This document shows, in pieces, positions 1 through 7,186 of a stretch of 64,000 nt of DNA. Position numbers and translations under genes: made by a program. The first letter of the stretch is position 1. The number at the start of each line of letters is the position of its first letter. The stretch comes from Rhodococcus rhodnii NBRC 100604 (GTDB lineage Bacteria > Actinomycetota > Actinomycetes > Mycobacteriales > Mycobacteriaceae), in NCBI RefSeq assembly GCF_001894925.1, contig NZ_BCXD01000025.1, forward strand, positions 16,049-80,048, in the 5' to 3' direction. The notes beneath the pieces were generated by a model. That model was not told where the DNA came from. It saw only the letters and a program-made list of their open reading frames with translations, and did no database searches.

Positions 1-145
1 CCAGCGCATCAACCAACAGGAACTGATCGCCGAAGCCGACGCCATCGAGGCCGGCATCCAGCAGTACCTCGCCACACCCCGAACACGAGCCAGGAACAGG
101 ACCGACGACGGCGACGAGGTCTACCACGCACTGTTCGGGCACTGA
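1..145 (+). CDS. 3' end of an unidentified element-borne gene (partial)
   Basis: Only the last 47 codons are inside the window, read from base 2 and ending in TGA at 143-145. The visible C-terminus is rich in Ala, Glu and Gln (ELIAEADAIEAGIQQYL), consistent with a helix, then a basic Arg/Thr stretch and the end YHALFGH. I do not recognise the family. It is followed by a strong hairpin at 271-300 and lies on the outer side of the first attachment site, so it probably belongs to another integrated element rather than to the chromosome backbone. That placement is inference. Confidence 0.5.
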   Translation, partial: QRINQQELIAEADAIEAGIQQYLATPRTRARNRTDDGDEVYHALFGH

Positions 146-270
146 CACACAGCCTCGGCGTCAAACTCACCCCACTCGGACCCATGGACCGAGAGCTCAC
201 AACGGGAATGCATGGCAGGCGAGCCAGGCCCCCTTTTGTCAGACACAGACCCTGCCAGCGCCGAACACAC

Positions 271-300
271 GAGGGCCCCGGGACACCACCCGGGGCCCTC
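271..300 (+). terminator. Strong GC hairpin, likely terminator
   Basis: A perfect 12-bp stem (GAGGGCCCCGGG, 271-282, with its complement at 289-300) closes a 6-nt loop. It lies 125 bp downstream of the partial gene ending at 145. There is no clear T-tract, which is common for actinobacterial terminators. Confidence 0.6.
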
Positions 301-344
301 ACCCACGCCCCCCAGAAAATCCAGGCACCCCCACCATCGAGACT

Positions 345-466
345 CCGCAGCGGTAGTCCCGCTTTTTTACAGGGCCGGATTCAGTTCGCCGTTCCGCCGG
401 CCCCGGCACAGGCTCGCGGCCGTGTGGAATTCGGCTCGGGGAGGGAAGAGGGGACTACCGCTGCGG
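345..466. repeat. 16-bp inverted repeat with a 90-bp spacer
   Basis: CCGCAGCGGTAGTCCC at 345-360 is perfectly complementary to 451-466. A T6 run (364-369) follows the left arm. The right arm overlaps the last codons of the minus-strand gene at 455-1099. The rest of 146-454 holds only this repeat and the hairpin at 271-300; I see no gene there. Confidence 0.6.
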
Positions 467-1099
467 GGTCTCCGACGGGTATTCCGGATTCGTAGGCCGA
501 CTACTGTCGTAGGACGGTCCTTGCCAGTCTTCCAGCGAGCCTTCCCGGACTCGGATCCAGCGGCCTCTCCGCCGCTTCTTGCCGCCGCCCAGGAGCCGGA
601 GCCAGCGTTGCCCTTCCAGCCATCCCCAGAACCAGCCGGGCCGTCGCCATCGCCAATGTTCGATGATGCCGTTGCCCAGGTTTGCGCGAACTGCCTCGGT
701 TCGGAGCCCCCGCCAGTATGTAGTGCTGTGGGTTACCCCGAACCATGCCCGGTGTTCTTCAGCGAGTGTGAGATGTAGTTCGACTGAAAGCGGGTCTGAA
801 GTGCAACTGAGCTCCCGGACGCTCGAAACCTGGCCCTTCCACCGATCGGGCTCGACTCCCCACACCGTCGGGCGAACGTCCCGCCACACTCCGGGGCCGG
901 TCGGGACCAATCGAGGCTTGTGTAGCCTCCGGAGCTTCCCATCCCCCTCGTCGACAGCTATCCCAGGTGTGTCGAGGTAGATCGTCAGCCCCACAGTCTC
1001 TCGGGCGTACTTCTCGGCGCGACGTTGCCACTCCATGTAGAGCAGCGTCACGATCGCAATGATCCCGGCACCGCCGCCGACCAGATTGAAGAAGGCCAT
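455..1099 (-). CDS. Hypothetical protein with one N-terminal membrane helix
   Basis: The product is about 214 aa and I do not recognise the family. It has an N-terminal hydrophobic helix (about residues 5-22, NLVGGGAGIIAIVTLLYMEW) followed by a hydrophilic domain with a Trp-rich segment (WRWRRPGWFWGWLEG) and a strongly basic stretch. A small bitopic protein with its bulk in the cytoplasm is plausible. I chose the ATG at 1099. A longer reading from GTG 1156 would begin inside the integrase arm-type repeat at 1138-1162. The gene lies just outside the attachment core at 1251 and is read away from it, the usual place for a cargo gene at the end of an element. Confidence 0.55.
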   Translation of the reverse strand: MAFFNLVGGGAGIIAIVTLLYMEWQRRAEKYARETVGLTIYLDTPGIAVDEGDGKLRRLHKPRLVPTGPGVWRDVRPTVWGVEPDRWKGQVSSVRELSCTSDPLSVELHLTLAEEHRAWFGVTHSTTYWRGLRTEAVRANLGNGIIEHWRWRRPGWFWGWLEGQRWLRLLGGGKKRRRGRWIRVREGSLEDWQGPSYDSSRPTNPEYPSETPQR

Positions 1100-1137
1100 A
1101 GCGGATCCTAGATCCAGGACTGCGGCAATCGCGCCGT

Positions 1138-1162
1138 GGCCACACTTTGGCCACACTTGCCC
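1138..1162. repeat. Arm-type direct repeat pair, copy 1
   Basis: Two adjacent copies of a CCACACTT-type decamer (CCACACTTTG then CCACACTTGC). The same pair recurs at 1358-1382, 6950-6974 and, degenerated, 7162-7186, so a pair lies on each side of both attachment cores. This layout fits arm-type integrase binding sites; the role is inferred from position. Confidence 0.55.
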
Positions 1163-1250
1163 GCAATTCTGGGTTATCCAGGGTGATCGAGCACGACCTG
1201 AAATAGCAGGTCAGGACGGTTTTCGGCTCCTGGCCTCGGAGTTCGGAAGG

Positions 1251-1272
1251 GTTCAAATCCCTCCGCTTCCGC
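1251..1272. other. Attachment site core (att), copy 1
   Basis: A 22-bp sequence beginning GTTCAAATCCC and ending CTTCCGC is repeated exactly at 7063-7084. It matches the T-arm and acceptor end of a tRNA, and its first 16 bases equal the 3' part of the tRNA-Ser(CGA) gene at 26713-26803. No tRNA can be folded here: the 5' half is missing. The integrase pseudogene begins about 70 bp inside it. It is the junction between two integrated elements. Confidence 0.75.
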
Positions 1273-1344
1273 GGAGTGGCAAAGGCCTTGATCTGGTGTC
1301 AATCGCCAGTTCGGGGCCTTTTCTGTTGCTTGGGGTTTGTGTGG

Positions 1345-2357
1345 TCAGTCGGCCCGTGCCCACGTTTTGCCCACACTTGCCGCCGATCGTGCCTGATCGA
1401 TCGCGCTGCCCACGGCCTCGAGGTCGTCGTCGAACAGGTCCGTACGTGTCGAGCGTCATCGCCGCGGACGCGTGCCCGAGCATCCGCTGGAGCGCCTTCA
1501 CATTGACGCCGGCCCACACAGCCAGCGACGCCGCGGTGTGCCGGAGGTCGTGTGGAGTAACCCGGGGGACGCCCGACTTCTCCACGGCCTTCGTGAACCA
1601 TCCGGTGAAGCTCACAGAGCGGCGCTGGTACTCACCGTCTCGGCCGGGGAACACGAGATCCTCGCGTCCCTTGCCCCCCGCATTCGCGCGCGAGCTCGGT
1701 GACCAGGAACTCGGGGACCGGCACCCACCGCGTCGTGTGACTCTTCGGCGTGCCGACGTGCATCTCCATGTTCACCTGAACCGCGTTGTCGACGACGTGT
1801 AGGCGCTTCCGTAGGAGGTCGAGGTGCTTGACCCGTAGGCCGACCGCCTCGCCCCATCGCAGGCCCGTGTAGGCGAGCAGGAGGACGAGTGTGCGTCGGT
1901 CGCCGGCCTTGCTCGCGAGCGCCTCGACTTGCTGGTGGTCGAGGTACACGCGCGCCTTCGGCTGCTTACGGGGAAGGTTTTCGACGCCGCGGGCCGGATT
2001 CTTCGCCAGGCGGCCGGACTTCACCGCGGTGTCGAGGATGCCGGCGAGGACGCCGTAGGCGCGGATGACGACGGACGGGCCGCGGCCCTTCACCTTCTCG
2101 CCGTCGACGGTCTTCGTGCGGCCGAGATCGGCGATCCAGTGTTCGACCGAGTCGAGGTCGACGTCGGCCAGGCGGACGCGGCCCCATCGCGGCTCGACGT
2201 GCACGCGCCACACCGTCTCGAGCGACCGGTACGCCGACGGTTTCAGGTCGGCCTCCTTGCGCTCGAGCCAGTCGGGCCCGACCTCGCCGATGGTGATGTA
2301 ACCGAGTTTCGGCCGTTGGCTACTCGACCGCCAGAGCGTGACCGAGCAGTACGCCAT
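1345..2357 (-). pseudogene. Tyrosine-recombinase integrase, broken by two frameshifts and lacking its N-terminus
   Basis: All catalytic signatures of a phage-type tyrosine recombinase are readable in order: the Arg motif (LLAYTGLRWGEAVGL), then HDLRH in TPHDLRHTAASLA, then GHAS, then the tyrosine in LDTY. They lie in three frames. The first shift is at a C6 tract (1674-1679), where one extra base moves the reading from RECGG into the frame of VFPGRDGEYQRR. The second is next to LDTY at about 1440, where two bases are missing before DLFDDDLEAVGSAI; the true C-terminus would end at 1345. The protein also lacks the usual N-terminal arm-binding domain, starting close to the SAM-like core-binding domain (ADLKPSAYRSLETVW). 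The element is probably no longer self-mobile, unless the shifts are assembly errors. Confidence 0.85.
1358..1382. repeat. Arm-type direct repeat pair, copy 2
   Basis: CCACGTTTTG followed by CCACACTTGC, on the integrase side of the 1251 core and overlapping the 3' end of the integrase pseudogene. It is the counterpart of the pair at 1138-1162. Confidence 0.5.
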
Positions 2358-2374
2358 GAGAAAGGTTGCCTGAC

Positions 2375-2545
2375 ATGGAAAGACGAAAGATCATCGACTA
2401 CATCGCCGCGCTCGACGACGGCGAGTACCGCACCCTGCTGAGCGAGGCCCGCAACACCGCACCTCCGCCTCGGCCCCGGCCCGGCGTCGACCGGCTCGCG
2501 CAGGCATTCGACGACATCCGAACTGCAGAGCAGGGTCGCAAGTGA
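2375..2545 (+). CDS. Small phage-type hypothetical protein
   Basis: A 56-aa protein starting MERRKIIDYIAALDDGEY, with a proline-rich centre (APPPRPRPG) and the end RTAEQGRK. No family is recognised. ATG 2375 lies 18 bp from the last readable codon of the truncated integrase on the other strand, and the stop overlaps the GTG of the next gene in a GTGA (2542-2545), so the two genes are translationally coupled. Its position ahead of a 245-aa protein and a terminase-like gene suggests a leftover of a phage late or head operon. That is inferred from context only. Confidence 0.55.
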   Translation: MERRKIIDYIAALDDGEYRTLLSEARNTAPPPRPRPGVDRLAQAFDDIRTAEQGRK

Positions 2546-3279
2546 ACGCCGAACGCATCGCGATCGACGGCAAGGGCTTCCAGCCGGTCGAGGCGACGCC
2601 CGCGCCGGCAACCCGAGACGAGGTTGCGGCCGACACCCCCGAGCAGGCATGGGCCCGGCACTACCTCCAGCACGTCGCCCCTGGCGTGCAGGCAGCGCTC
2701 GGCACGGCCACGCGCCAGGCCGAACGACAGTTCCGCGCAGCCCTCGCCGATCAGCCGTGGGTACAGGCCCTCGTAGACCTGGCTGCCGCCAAGCGCGGCC
2801 GCGACGTTGCGTCGGCGATGGTTGAGCGCGCGCACGCGGCGCTCGGGAGCGAACCGCCGCCGCGGAACATGGCGGCACTCGATTCGATCGCGGGATGGCA
2901 CGACGGGCAGATCTCGCCGGACTTCCTCGCCCGGCCGATAGCAGCGGTTGTCGACGATGCAGCGAGCGAGAGAATCGCGCGCGAGATCGACGAGAGCAAC
3001 GCAGCTGCAGACACCGTGATCGCCGACAGCGAGAAGCTCGCAGAGCTGCGCGACCAGAACGCGCAAGACGCTCAGCGCGCAGCGGACGATCCCGTCGCCA
3101 GGGTGAGGCTGGGAGGCGGGCGTATGGAGGTCGACACAGTCGACATCGACGGGACGAGCTACACCCGACACTTCAACCTCGACACCAACGAGTCGGTCAT
3201 CATCGACGCCGACGGCAACGAGTACCGGCGCCCCCAGCAGTTCCGGGCGCCCGATTCCCCACCGGACTGGACGACGTAG
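2542..3279 (+). CDS. Phage-type hypothetical protein, possible head/structural gene
   Basis: A 245-aa protein starting at GTG 2542, coupled to the preceding 56-aa gene. The first 200 residues are Ala/Arg/Asp-rich and look helical, including DDAASERIAREIDESNAA and a likely coiled coil (EKLAELRDQNAQDAQRAADD). The last 50 residues (VDTVDIDGTSYTRHFNLDT) look like a small beta-rich domain. No enzymatic motif is visible and I cannot name a family. A role in virion assembly is only a guess from the terminase-like gene downstream. A hairpin at 3391-3425 follows it. Confidence 0.5.
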   Translation: MNAERIAIDGKGFQPVEATPAPATRDEVAADTPEQAWARHYLQHVAPGVQAALGTATRQAERQFRAALADQPWVQALVDLAAAKRGRDVASAMVERAHAALGSEPPPRNMAALDSIAGWHDGQISPDFLARPIAAVVDDAASERIAREIDESNAAADTVIADSEKLAELRDQNAQDAQRAADDPVARVRLGGGRMEVDTVDIDGTSYTRHFNLDTNESVIIDADGNEYRRPQQFRAPDSPPDWTT

Positions 3280-3390
3280 CTCGGTATGGGCGTCAACGTC
3301 ACCCCACCGCCAGGCAGCCGTCACGGTGCACGGGGAGCGATGGAGGGGGAGGCCACACTCGTTCGCAGCCGAAGACCCTTCCAGCGCCCA

Positions 3391-3425
3391 CGGGACCGCC
3401 CACCGCAACCGGTGAGGCGGTCCCG
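3391..3425 (+). terminator. Hairpin terminator after the phage-type gene pair
   Basis: A 10-bp stem (CGGGACCGCC at 3391-3400, complement at 3416-3425) with a 15-nt loop, 112 bp after the stop at 3279 and before the next gene at 3550. The 270-bp interval 3280-3549 otherwise shows no credible gene. Confidence 0.45.
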
Positions 3426-3549
3426 CTCATCAGACCTGGCCAGGGGAGGGGCACACCCCCTGCGAGGGTCGGCGGAAGCCACACGGCGAGGCGTCCGATC
3501 TCCCCCCGACGTCCTGAACAAATCGGCCCTACCGAAAGGAGTCCGGACC

Positions 3550-3873
3550 GTGGCCACCACGACCCGAATCTCGAAGCCCCCGATGCCGCTGAAGACCGGT
3601 GGCCGACGCCTCTGGCGATCCGTCCTCGCCAGATTCGCCCTGGCAGAACACGAGAAGGTCATGCTGCTCGAATGCTGCCGCACCATCGACACGATCGACG
3701 ACCTCGTCGCGATCGCCGCGGCCGATGGCGTCGTGATCGAGTCCCCGCAGGGCCGCAAGGCGCACCCGGCGCTGACCGAAGCGCGCCAGCAGCGGCTCGT
3801 TCTCACCCGATTACTGCGCATGCTCGGCATCCCCGACGACGCCGACGAGCCCGCCGAGGGCGACGATGCGTAG
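3550..3873 (+). CDS. Phage terminase small-subunit-like protein
   Basis: A 107-aa protein starting at GTG 3550, with a strong ribosome-binding site (AAAGGAG, about 3535-3541) that fixes this start against a longer frame open from 3286. It resembles actinophage P27-type small terminase proteins in length and layout: a basic N-terminus (KTGGRRLWRSVLARFALAEHE), a helix with EKVMLLECCRTIDTIDDLVAIAAADG, then a C-terminal helix (ALTEARQQRLVLTRLLRMLGI). Small terminase subunits bind the packaging site and recruit the large subunit. No large-subunit gene is present, so packaging cannot work from this locus alone. The family call rests on pattern recognition. Confidence 0.6.
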   Translation: MATTTRISKPPMPLKTGGRRLWRSVLARFALAEHEKVMLLECCRTIDTIDDLVAIAAADGVVIESPQGRKAHPALTEARQQRLVLTRLLRMLGIPDDADEPAEGDDA

Positions 3874-4108
3874 GCGCCGGCCGGACACCGCGACGCCCTA
3901 GCAGGCCGTCCCGGCACGCCTACGGACGTTCGACGCCGCCGACTGGCCGGCCGACACCGCTGCCGACAGTTACGAGCTGTGGTCGTCCGCCCGTGAGGCC
4001 TGGGCCGACGAGCACGGCTGGTCAGGTGGGGCGCTCGAGCTGTTTCGGTCCGCCCTCGATGCGAAATGCACGCTGTACGGCCGCCGCGCGCCCCGGATAC
4101 CGACCTGA
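3866..4108 (+). pseudogene. Small phage-type gene interrupted by an in-frame TAG
   Basis: ATG 3866 overlaps the last codons of the terminase-like gene. The frame reads 11 codons (MRRRRPDTATP), meets TAG at 3899-3901, then stays open for 68 codons to TGA 4106-4108. The downstream part is protein-like (RTFDAADWPADTAADSYELWSSAREAWADEH), so the gene is probably broken by a nonsense change. Suppression or an internal start cannot be excluded. The family is unknown; genes of this size beside small terminase subunits are common in actinophages. The following 220 bp (4109-4328) show no gene. Confidence 0.5.
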
Positions 4109-4328
4109 CCGGGCTTCAACCCCGACTAGGTCCGGTCGGCGTCAAGCTCACCCGCGCCACCGTTCGCGCATCTTCATGTGGCGACGGGGAGGTAGGGCCG
4201 GCGAAGTGGCACGGCCTTCCTCACCGACCAGGACCCGACCAGCGCCGAACACCAGAACGACCCCGCGCGCCCATTACCCGGGTGCGTTCCGGCGTTCATG
4301 TCAGGTTTGTCCAGTACGTTGTCCAGCC

Positions 4329-4577
4329 ATGAGCGAATACAACGGGCCGATCCCGATCACCACAACAGATGGCAAGTGGAAGGTCGGCGTCGGTCGATCG
4401 GAGGCGGGCGAGCAGAACGACGTCGAACTGTCTCTGTATCGAACCGATGAGGAGGGGCACATCGCGGAGCGCCTGGTCTTCGACCTCCTGCCGTCGGCTG
4501 CGCGGGAGGTGGGCCGCTGGCTCGGAGAGTCGGCTGACGTGCTGGACGCTGAGCATCCCAGCCATCCAAACCGATAG
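4329..4577 (+). CDS. Small hypothetical protein
   Basis: An 82-aa protein starting MSEYNGPIPITTTDGKWKVG at ATG 4329 and ending at TAG 4575-4577. The pattern of alternating hydrophobic residues (ITTTDGKWKVGVGRSEAG, DVELSLYRTDEEGH) suggests a small beta-rich fold, with a helical end (AAREVGRWLGESADVLDAEH). I do not recognise the family and see no catalytic motif. Its GC content and codon use are a little below the chromosomal backbone, in keeping with its place inside the element. Confidence 0.5.
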   Translation: MSEYNGPIPITTTDGKWKVGVGRSEAGEQNDVELSLYRTDEEGHIAERLVFDLLPSAAREVGRWLGESADVLDAEHPSHPNR

Positions 4578-4655
4578 TTGGTTCTGCAAGGCATCCCGAC
4601 TGGCGTTGCGCTGCCAAATCGGGCGTCGGATGCGCGATTCTTCGAAAGGACTGCC

Positions 4656-5126
4656 GTGTACTACCTGATCCGTCCCGACCTCAAGCTCGAGTGGTTCGAC
4701 ATCTCGAAACAGACCCTCGAATCGGTTCTCCGGAAGAACCCCGTCGATCTCGGTCAGCTGCAATGGGATCCGGCCGATCGGCCCTTTGACTTCGTGACGC
4801 TCCGTCTTGCCCTCCGCCAGGGCATTGCGTGCAGCAAAGGAATTGCTGTCGCAGGCACTGACCTAGTCCCTCTCGACCACCTCGCGCGACTGCTAGAAAT
4901 CAAGTCGCTGTCAAGCGTCGAGTTGCCCGGCGAGGACCTTATGGAGGCCTTGATGCCAGGCTGGAAGAAGGAGACGGCCCGGCTCAACGCGACGATCGAT
5001 GAGAGCCGGCGACAGCTCATCGAGGAAGCCCAAGAGGAGCTGACCGCGGCCCTCGCGAAATCTGCATCTGAGGACCTTGTCGCCCACTGGTCATCGATCG
5101 GTGGGGTGCTGCCGAGCCCCGTCTAG
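4656..5126 (+). CDS. Hypothetical protein with C-terminal coiled coil
   Basis: A 156-aa protein. I chose GTG 4656 because GAAAGGA at 4644-4650 sits 5 nt upstream; the frame is also open from TTG 4578 but with no such site. The first half is a mixed domain (YYLIRPDLKLEWFDISKQTLESVL). The C-terminal third (KKETARLNATIDESRRQLIEEAQEELTAAL) is a strong coiled-coil candidate. No membrane helix or enzyme motif is seen and the function is unknown. A perfect hairpin at 5150-5180 ends the unit, so this gene and the 82-aa gene before it may form one transcript. Confidence 0.5.
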   Translation: MYYLIRPDLKLEWFDISKQTLESVLRKNPVDLGQLQWDPADRPFDFVTLRLALRQGIACSKGIAVAGTDLVPLDHLARLLEIKSLSSVELPGEDLMEALMPGWKKETARLNATIDESRRQLIEEAQEELTAALAKSASEDLVAHWSSIGGVLPSPV

Positions 5127-5149
5127 AAGGCGTTGAACAACCATGCATT

Positions 5150-5180
5150 CGACCCCCGAGCTCTCACCGCTCGGGGGTCG
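5150..5180 (+). terminator. Intrinsic terminator hairpin
   Basis: A perfect 12-bp stem (CGACCCCCGAGC, 5150-5161, complement 5169-5180) with a 7-nt loop, followed by a short T-containing stretch, 24 bp after the stop at 5126. Confidence 0.7.
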
Positions 5181-5295
5181 TTCTGTGTGGTCCTGAGGAC
5201 CACGCAGGTCATCGCAGCAGCCAACCCCGATCAGGCTCGGATGTCCGATGCCCGTGCGAAACTAGGTCGCCCAGAAGGCGGGAGGGGAGTGCCAA

Positions 5296-5571
5296 ATGCG
5301 CAGCCTGTTCGCATGGATCGCCGCGTTCCTCGTGCTCGCGTTCCTGCTGAGCTACTGGAAGTGGATCGTCGGCGCCGTGGTGCTCGGCATCGTCGTCTGG
5401 GGCGTGTACATGGCGACCACGGCGCTCGGTCACAAGAGGCGCGACCATCTCAATGGCGTCCGGGCGCGCCAGTCAGCGCTCGCAGCCCGTGCACAGATCC
5501 AGCACGAGCAGTACCTCGCTGGCGACGAACGGGGCCTGTACGGCAACTACCGGCCGGCGTCGCTGGACTGA
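5296..5571 (+). CDS. Small membrane protein
   Basis: A 91-aa protein with a GGGAGGGG ribosome-binding site just upstream of ATG 5296. Two hydrophobic segments (about residues 5-20, FAWIAAFLVLAFLLSYW, and 23-42, IVGAVVLGIVVWGVYMAT) are followed by a soluble basic helix and the end DERGLYGNYRPASLD. Similar tails (a GD-RG-YG-Y-P pattern) recur in small membrane proteins of mycobacteria and rhodococci and their phages, but I know no function. It lies just upstream of the GAF/Panacea pair and could belong to the same cargo block; the 25-bp gap to GTG 5597 allows cotranscription. Confidence 0.55.
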   Translation: MRSLFAWIAAFLVLAFLLSYWKWIVGAVVLGIVVWGVYMATTALGHKRRDHLNGVRARQSALAARAQIQHEQYLAGDERGLYGNYRPASLD

Positions 5572-5596
5572 AAGTGGTGCATGCCACAATTGTCCG

Positions 5597-6511
5597 GTGA
5601 AACGGGGCTGGGACAAATTCATCAGCAGTAAGCGGTGGGACGGGACTTGGATCTTCGTCGTCACTAAGATCCTCGCTGCGGGGGCGGCAGTACCATTCGC
5701 TTTCGCCTGGAAGGACGGCGCCGAACACCGGGTGCAGCTCGTAGTTCTCGGTGCGGTCCTCTATGTCGTTTCCTTTGCCGTGGATGCGCTGGTCAAGAAG
5801 TCCGAGCGGAAGCGTGCGGGCGTCATGGAAGCTGAGGTTGCGAAGGCACGTTCAGAGGCGATGAGGACGATCTGCAACTCGTTTTCTGGAATTCCGCAGT
5901 ACACAACGAGCTTTCTCGCGCAGGTCGGATCCGGTGATTCGGAGACCCGACCCCATCTCGACCGGTACTTCGCCAACGTGATGGATAGCCTTGCGAAGGC
6001 TACTGCGACGCTAGAGTCACGCGTTTGTCTATACCTTGTCGATGGGGCGGAGCGCCCGCAGCATGCCGAGGATTCTATGACGCTTCTCTTGTGCGGAAAC
6101 GGGATCGGTCGAGCAGATCCGCCGCGATCGGTGTTCGACTCGACCACTGACTACGGCAAGTTCGTGATCCAGCGGATGAACGAGAGGAAGGCGATTCGGG
6201 TTGAGGACACCGAAAAGCCCCCCGCTGAGCTGCGCGCCGTCCTCGACTGCACGGACAAGTACTACAAGACCTTCGTCGCAGTCCCCGTTACTTACAACGA
6301 TCATGAGTACGGCATGCTGATGATCGACTCGCCGCAGAAATCTGCGCTCACGAAGGACCACGAGGTGATCGCAAACTTGTACGGCCGGTTCCTTGGAAGC
6401 GGATTCCACCTAGTTCAGCAGAGCCCCGCGAGCCTTCCTCGGCTGTCTGTACCCCGTGTTAGCGTCGACTCAGAGGTTAAGGGAGGTGGCGGAGATGGCA
6501 TCGGTTCATGA
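5597..6511 (+). CDS. Membrane-anchored GAF-domain protein (cargo gene)
   Basis: A 304-aa protein from GTG 5597. Two hydrophobic helices (about residues 17-37, WIFVVTKILAAGAAVPFAFAW, and 45-66, VQLVVLGAVLYVVSFAVDAL) form a hairpin anchor. A short helical linker (KSERKRAGVMEAEVAKARSEA) leads to a cytoplasmic domain (about 110-285) with GAF-like order, ending with the strand/helix YKTFVAVPVTYNDHEYGMLMIDSP. No kinase, cyclase or nuclease module follows, so the output is unknown. Its 3' end overlaps the Panacea gene by 17 bp, implying cotranscription and coupled translation. It may be a sensor or a membrane effector; which of the two is not visible. Confidence 0.6.
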   Translation: MKRGWDKFISSKRWDGTWIFVVTKILAAGAAVPFAFAWKDGAEHRVQLVVLGAVLYVVSFAVDALVKKSERKRAGVMEAEVAKARSEAMRTICNSFSGIPQYTTSFLAQVGSGDSETRPHLDRYFANVMDSLAKATATLESRVCLYLVDGAERPQHAEDSMTLLLCGNGIGRADPPRSVFDSTTDYGKFVIQRMNERKAIRVEDTEKPPAELRAVLDCTDKYYKTFVAVPVTYNDHEYGMLMIDSPQKSALTKDHEVIANLYGRFLGSGFHLVQQSPASLPRLSVPRVSVDSEVKGGGGDGIGS

Positions 6512-6938
6512 CTTGGCTGCGTACCTGACCAGCAAGTTTGGTGTCATCGGCACCATGAAGCTGGAGAAGCTCGTGTACTACTGCCAGGGGTGGTGGGTAG
6601 CACGAAATGACTCAGTGCTCTTCCCGGAACCGCTTGAGGCTTGGCGGATGGGTCCTGTCTGTCCTGACCTGTACCGCGAACATCGCCGTCGGAACTATGT
6701 CGACGCGTGGCCCATGGGAGATGCATCGAAGCTCGGCGACGCCGAACGTAGGCACGTCGATGCGGTCGTAGATGTGTACGGGGCTTACTCCGGTTTTCGT
6801 TTGGGGGACATGACCCACGAGGAAAGGCCCTGGAACGCGGCGATGGCCGCTGGGGGTCTCAACACGGAGATTGCTATCAGCGACATGCGCGCCTACTTCG
6901 CTGAAGCTGACCGTCAGGCCTCCAACTTCAATCGATGA
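6495..6938 (+). CDS. Panacea-domain (DUF4065) protein, antitoxin/SocA-like
   Basis: A 147-aa protein from ATG 6495 (GGGAGG site upstream). It has the recognisable DUF4065/Panacea pattern: VHDLAAYL near the N-terminus, then KLEKLVYYCQGWWVA, then PEPLEAWRMGPVCPDLY. Panacea domains are known as antitoxin modules that neutralise diverse toxins, and in Caulobacter SocA as a proteolytic adaptor. The start lies inside the upstream GAF gene (17-bp overlap), the arrangement expected of a two-gene toxin-antitoxin or defence cassette. The pair sits at the inner edge of the element, just before the second attachment core, a usual cargo position. The toxin role of the partner is inference. Confidence 0.75.
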   Translation: MASVHDLAAYLTSKFGVIGTMKLEKLVYYCQGWWVARNDSVLFPEPLEAWRMGPVCPDLYREHRRRNYVDAWPMGDASKLGDAERRHVDAVVDVYGAYSGFRLGDMTHEERPWNAAMAAGGLNTEIAISDMRAYFAEADRQASNFNR

Positions 6939-6949
6939 TGCGGGTCTGT

Positions 6950-6974
6950 GCCCACACTTTGCCCACACTTGCCC
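6950..6974. repeat. Arm-type direct repeat pair, copy 3
   Basis: CCCACACTTT GCCCACACTT: two CCACACTT decamers in tandem, 12 bp after the Panacea stop and about 90 bp before the second att core. It is nearly identical to the pair at 1138-1162. Confidence 0.55.
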
Positions 6975-7062
6975 ACGAATCTGGGTGAATCAGCGCGACT
7001 GGGCGTGACCGCTTCGCGCAGGTAGGACGCATTTCGACGCGCCGACTGGGAGGCTCGGGAGA

Positions 7063-7084
7063 GTTCAAATCCCTCCGCTTCCGC
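7063..7084. other. Attachment site core (att), copy 2
   Basis: Exact 22-bp copy of the core at 1251-1272. Together the two mark an element of about 5.8 kb (1273-7084). The sequence to the right (7085-7325) again carries arm-type repeats and an integrase C-terminus in the same orientation, so a second element once began here. Confidence 0.75.
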
Positions 7085-7161
7085 ACGAGCTCTCCGCCTG
7101 TTTGTGCTGGTGGAGAGGCCTTCATTCCTGCTCCTGCTGCTCGGTTGCTCCCGGCCCGTCT

Positions 7162-7186
7162 GGTCACACATTGGCCACACTCGCTC
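7162..7186. repeat. Arm-type direct repeat pair, copy 4 (degenerate)
   Basis: TCACACATTG followed by CCACACTCGC, at the same spacing from the 7063 core as copy 2 has from the 1251 core. It overlaps the 3' end of the integrase remnant. Confidence 0.4.

Noticed and set aside
1230..1280. tRNA-like sequence ending in CTTCCGC
   Set aside because: The T-arm and acceptor end are present but no matching 5' half or anticodon arm can be folded; it is an attachment core only.
140..4290. Similar short stretches after the first gene and after 4108 (CGGCGTCAA.CTCACC and CCAGCGCCGAACAC)
   Set aside because: Matches are only 14-17 bp and unequal in spacing; they may reflect common phage ancestry but do not support a defined repeat.
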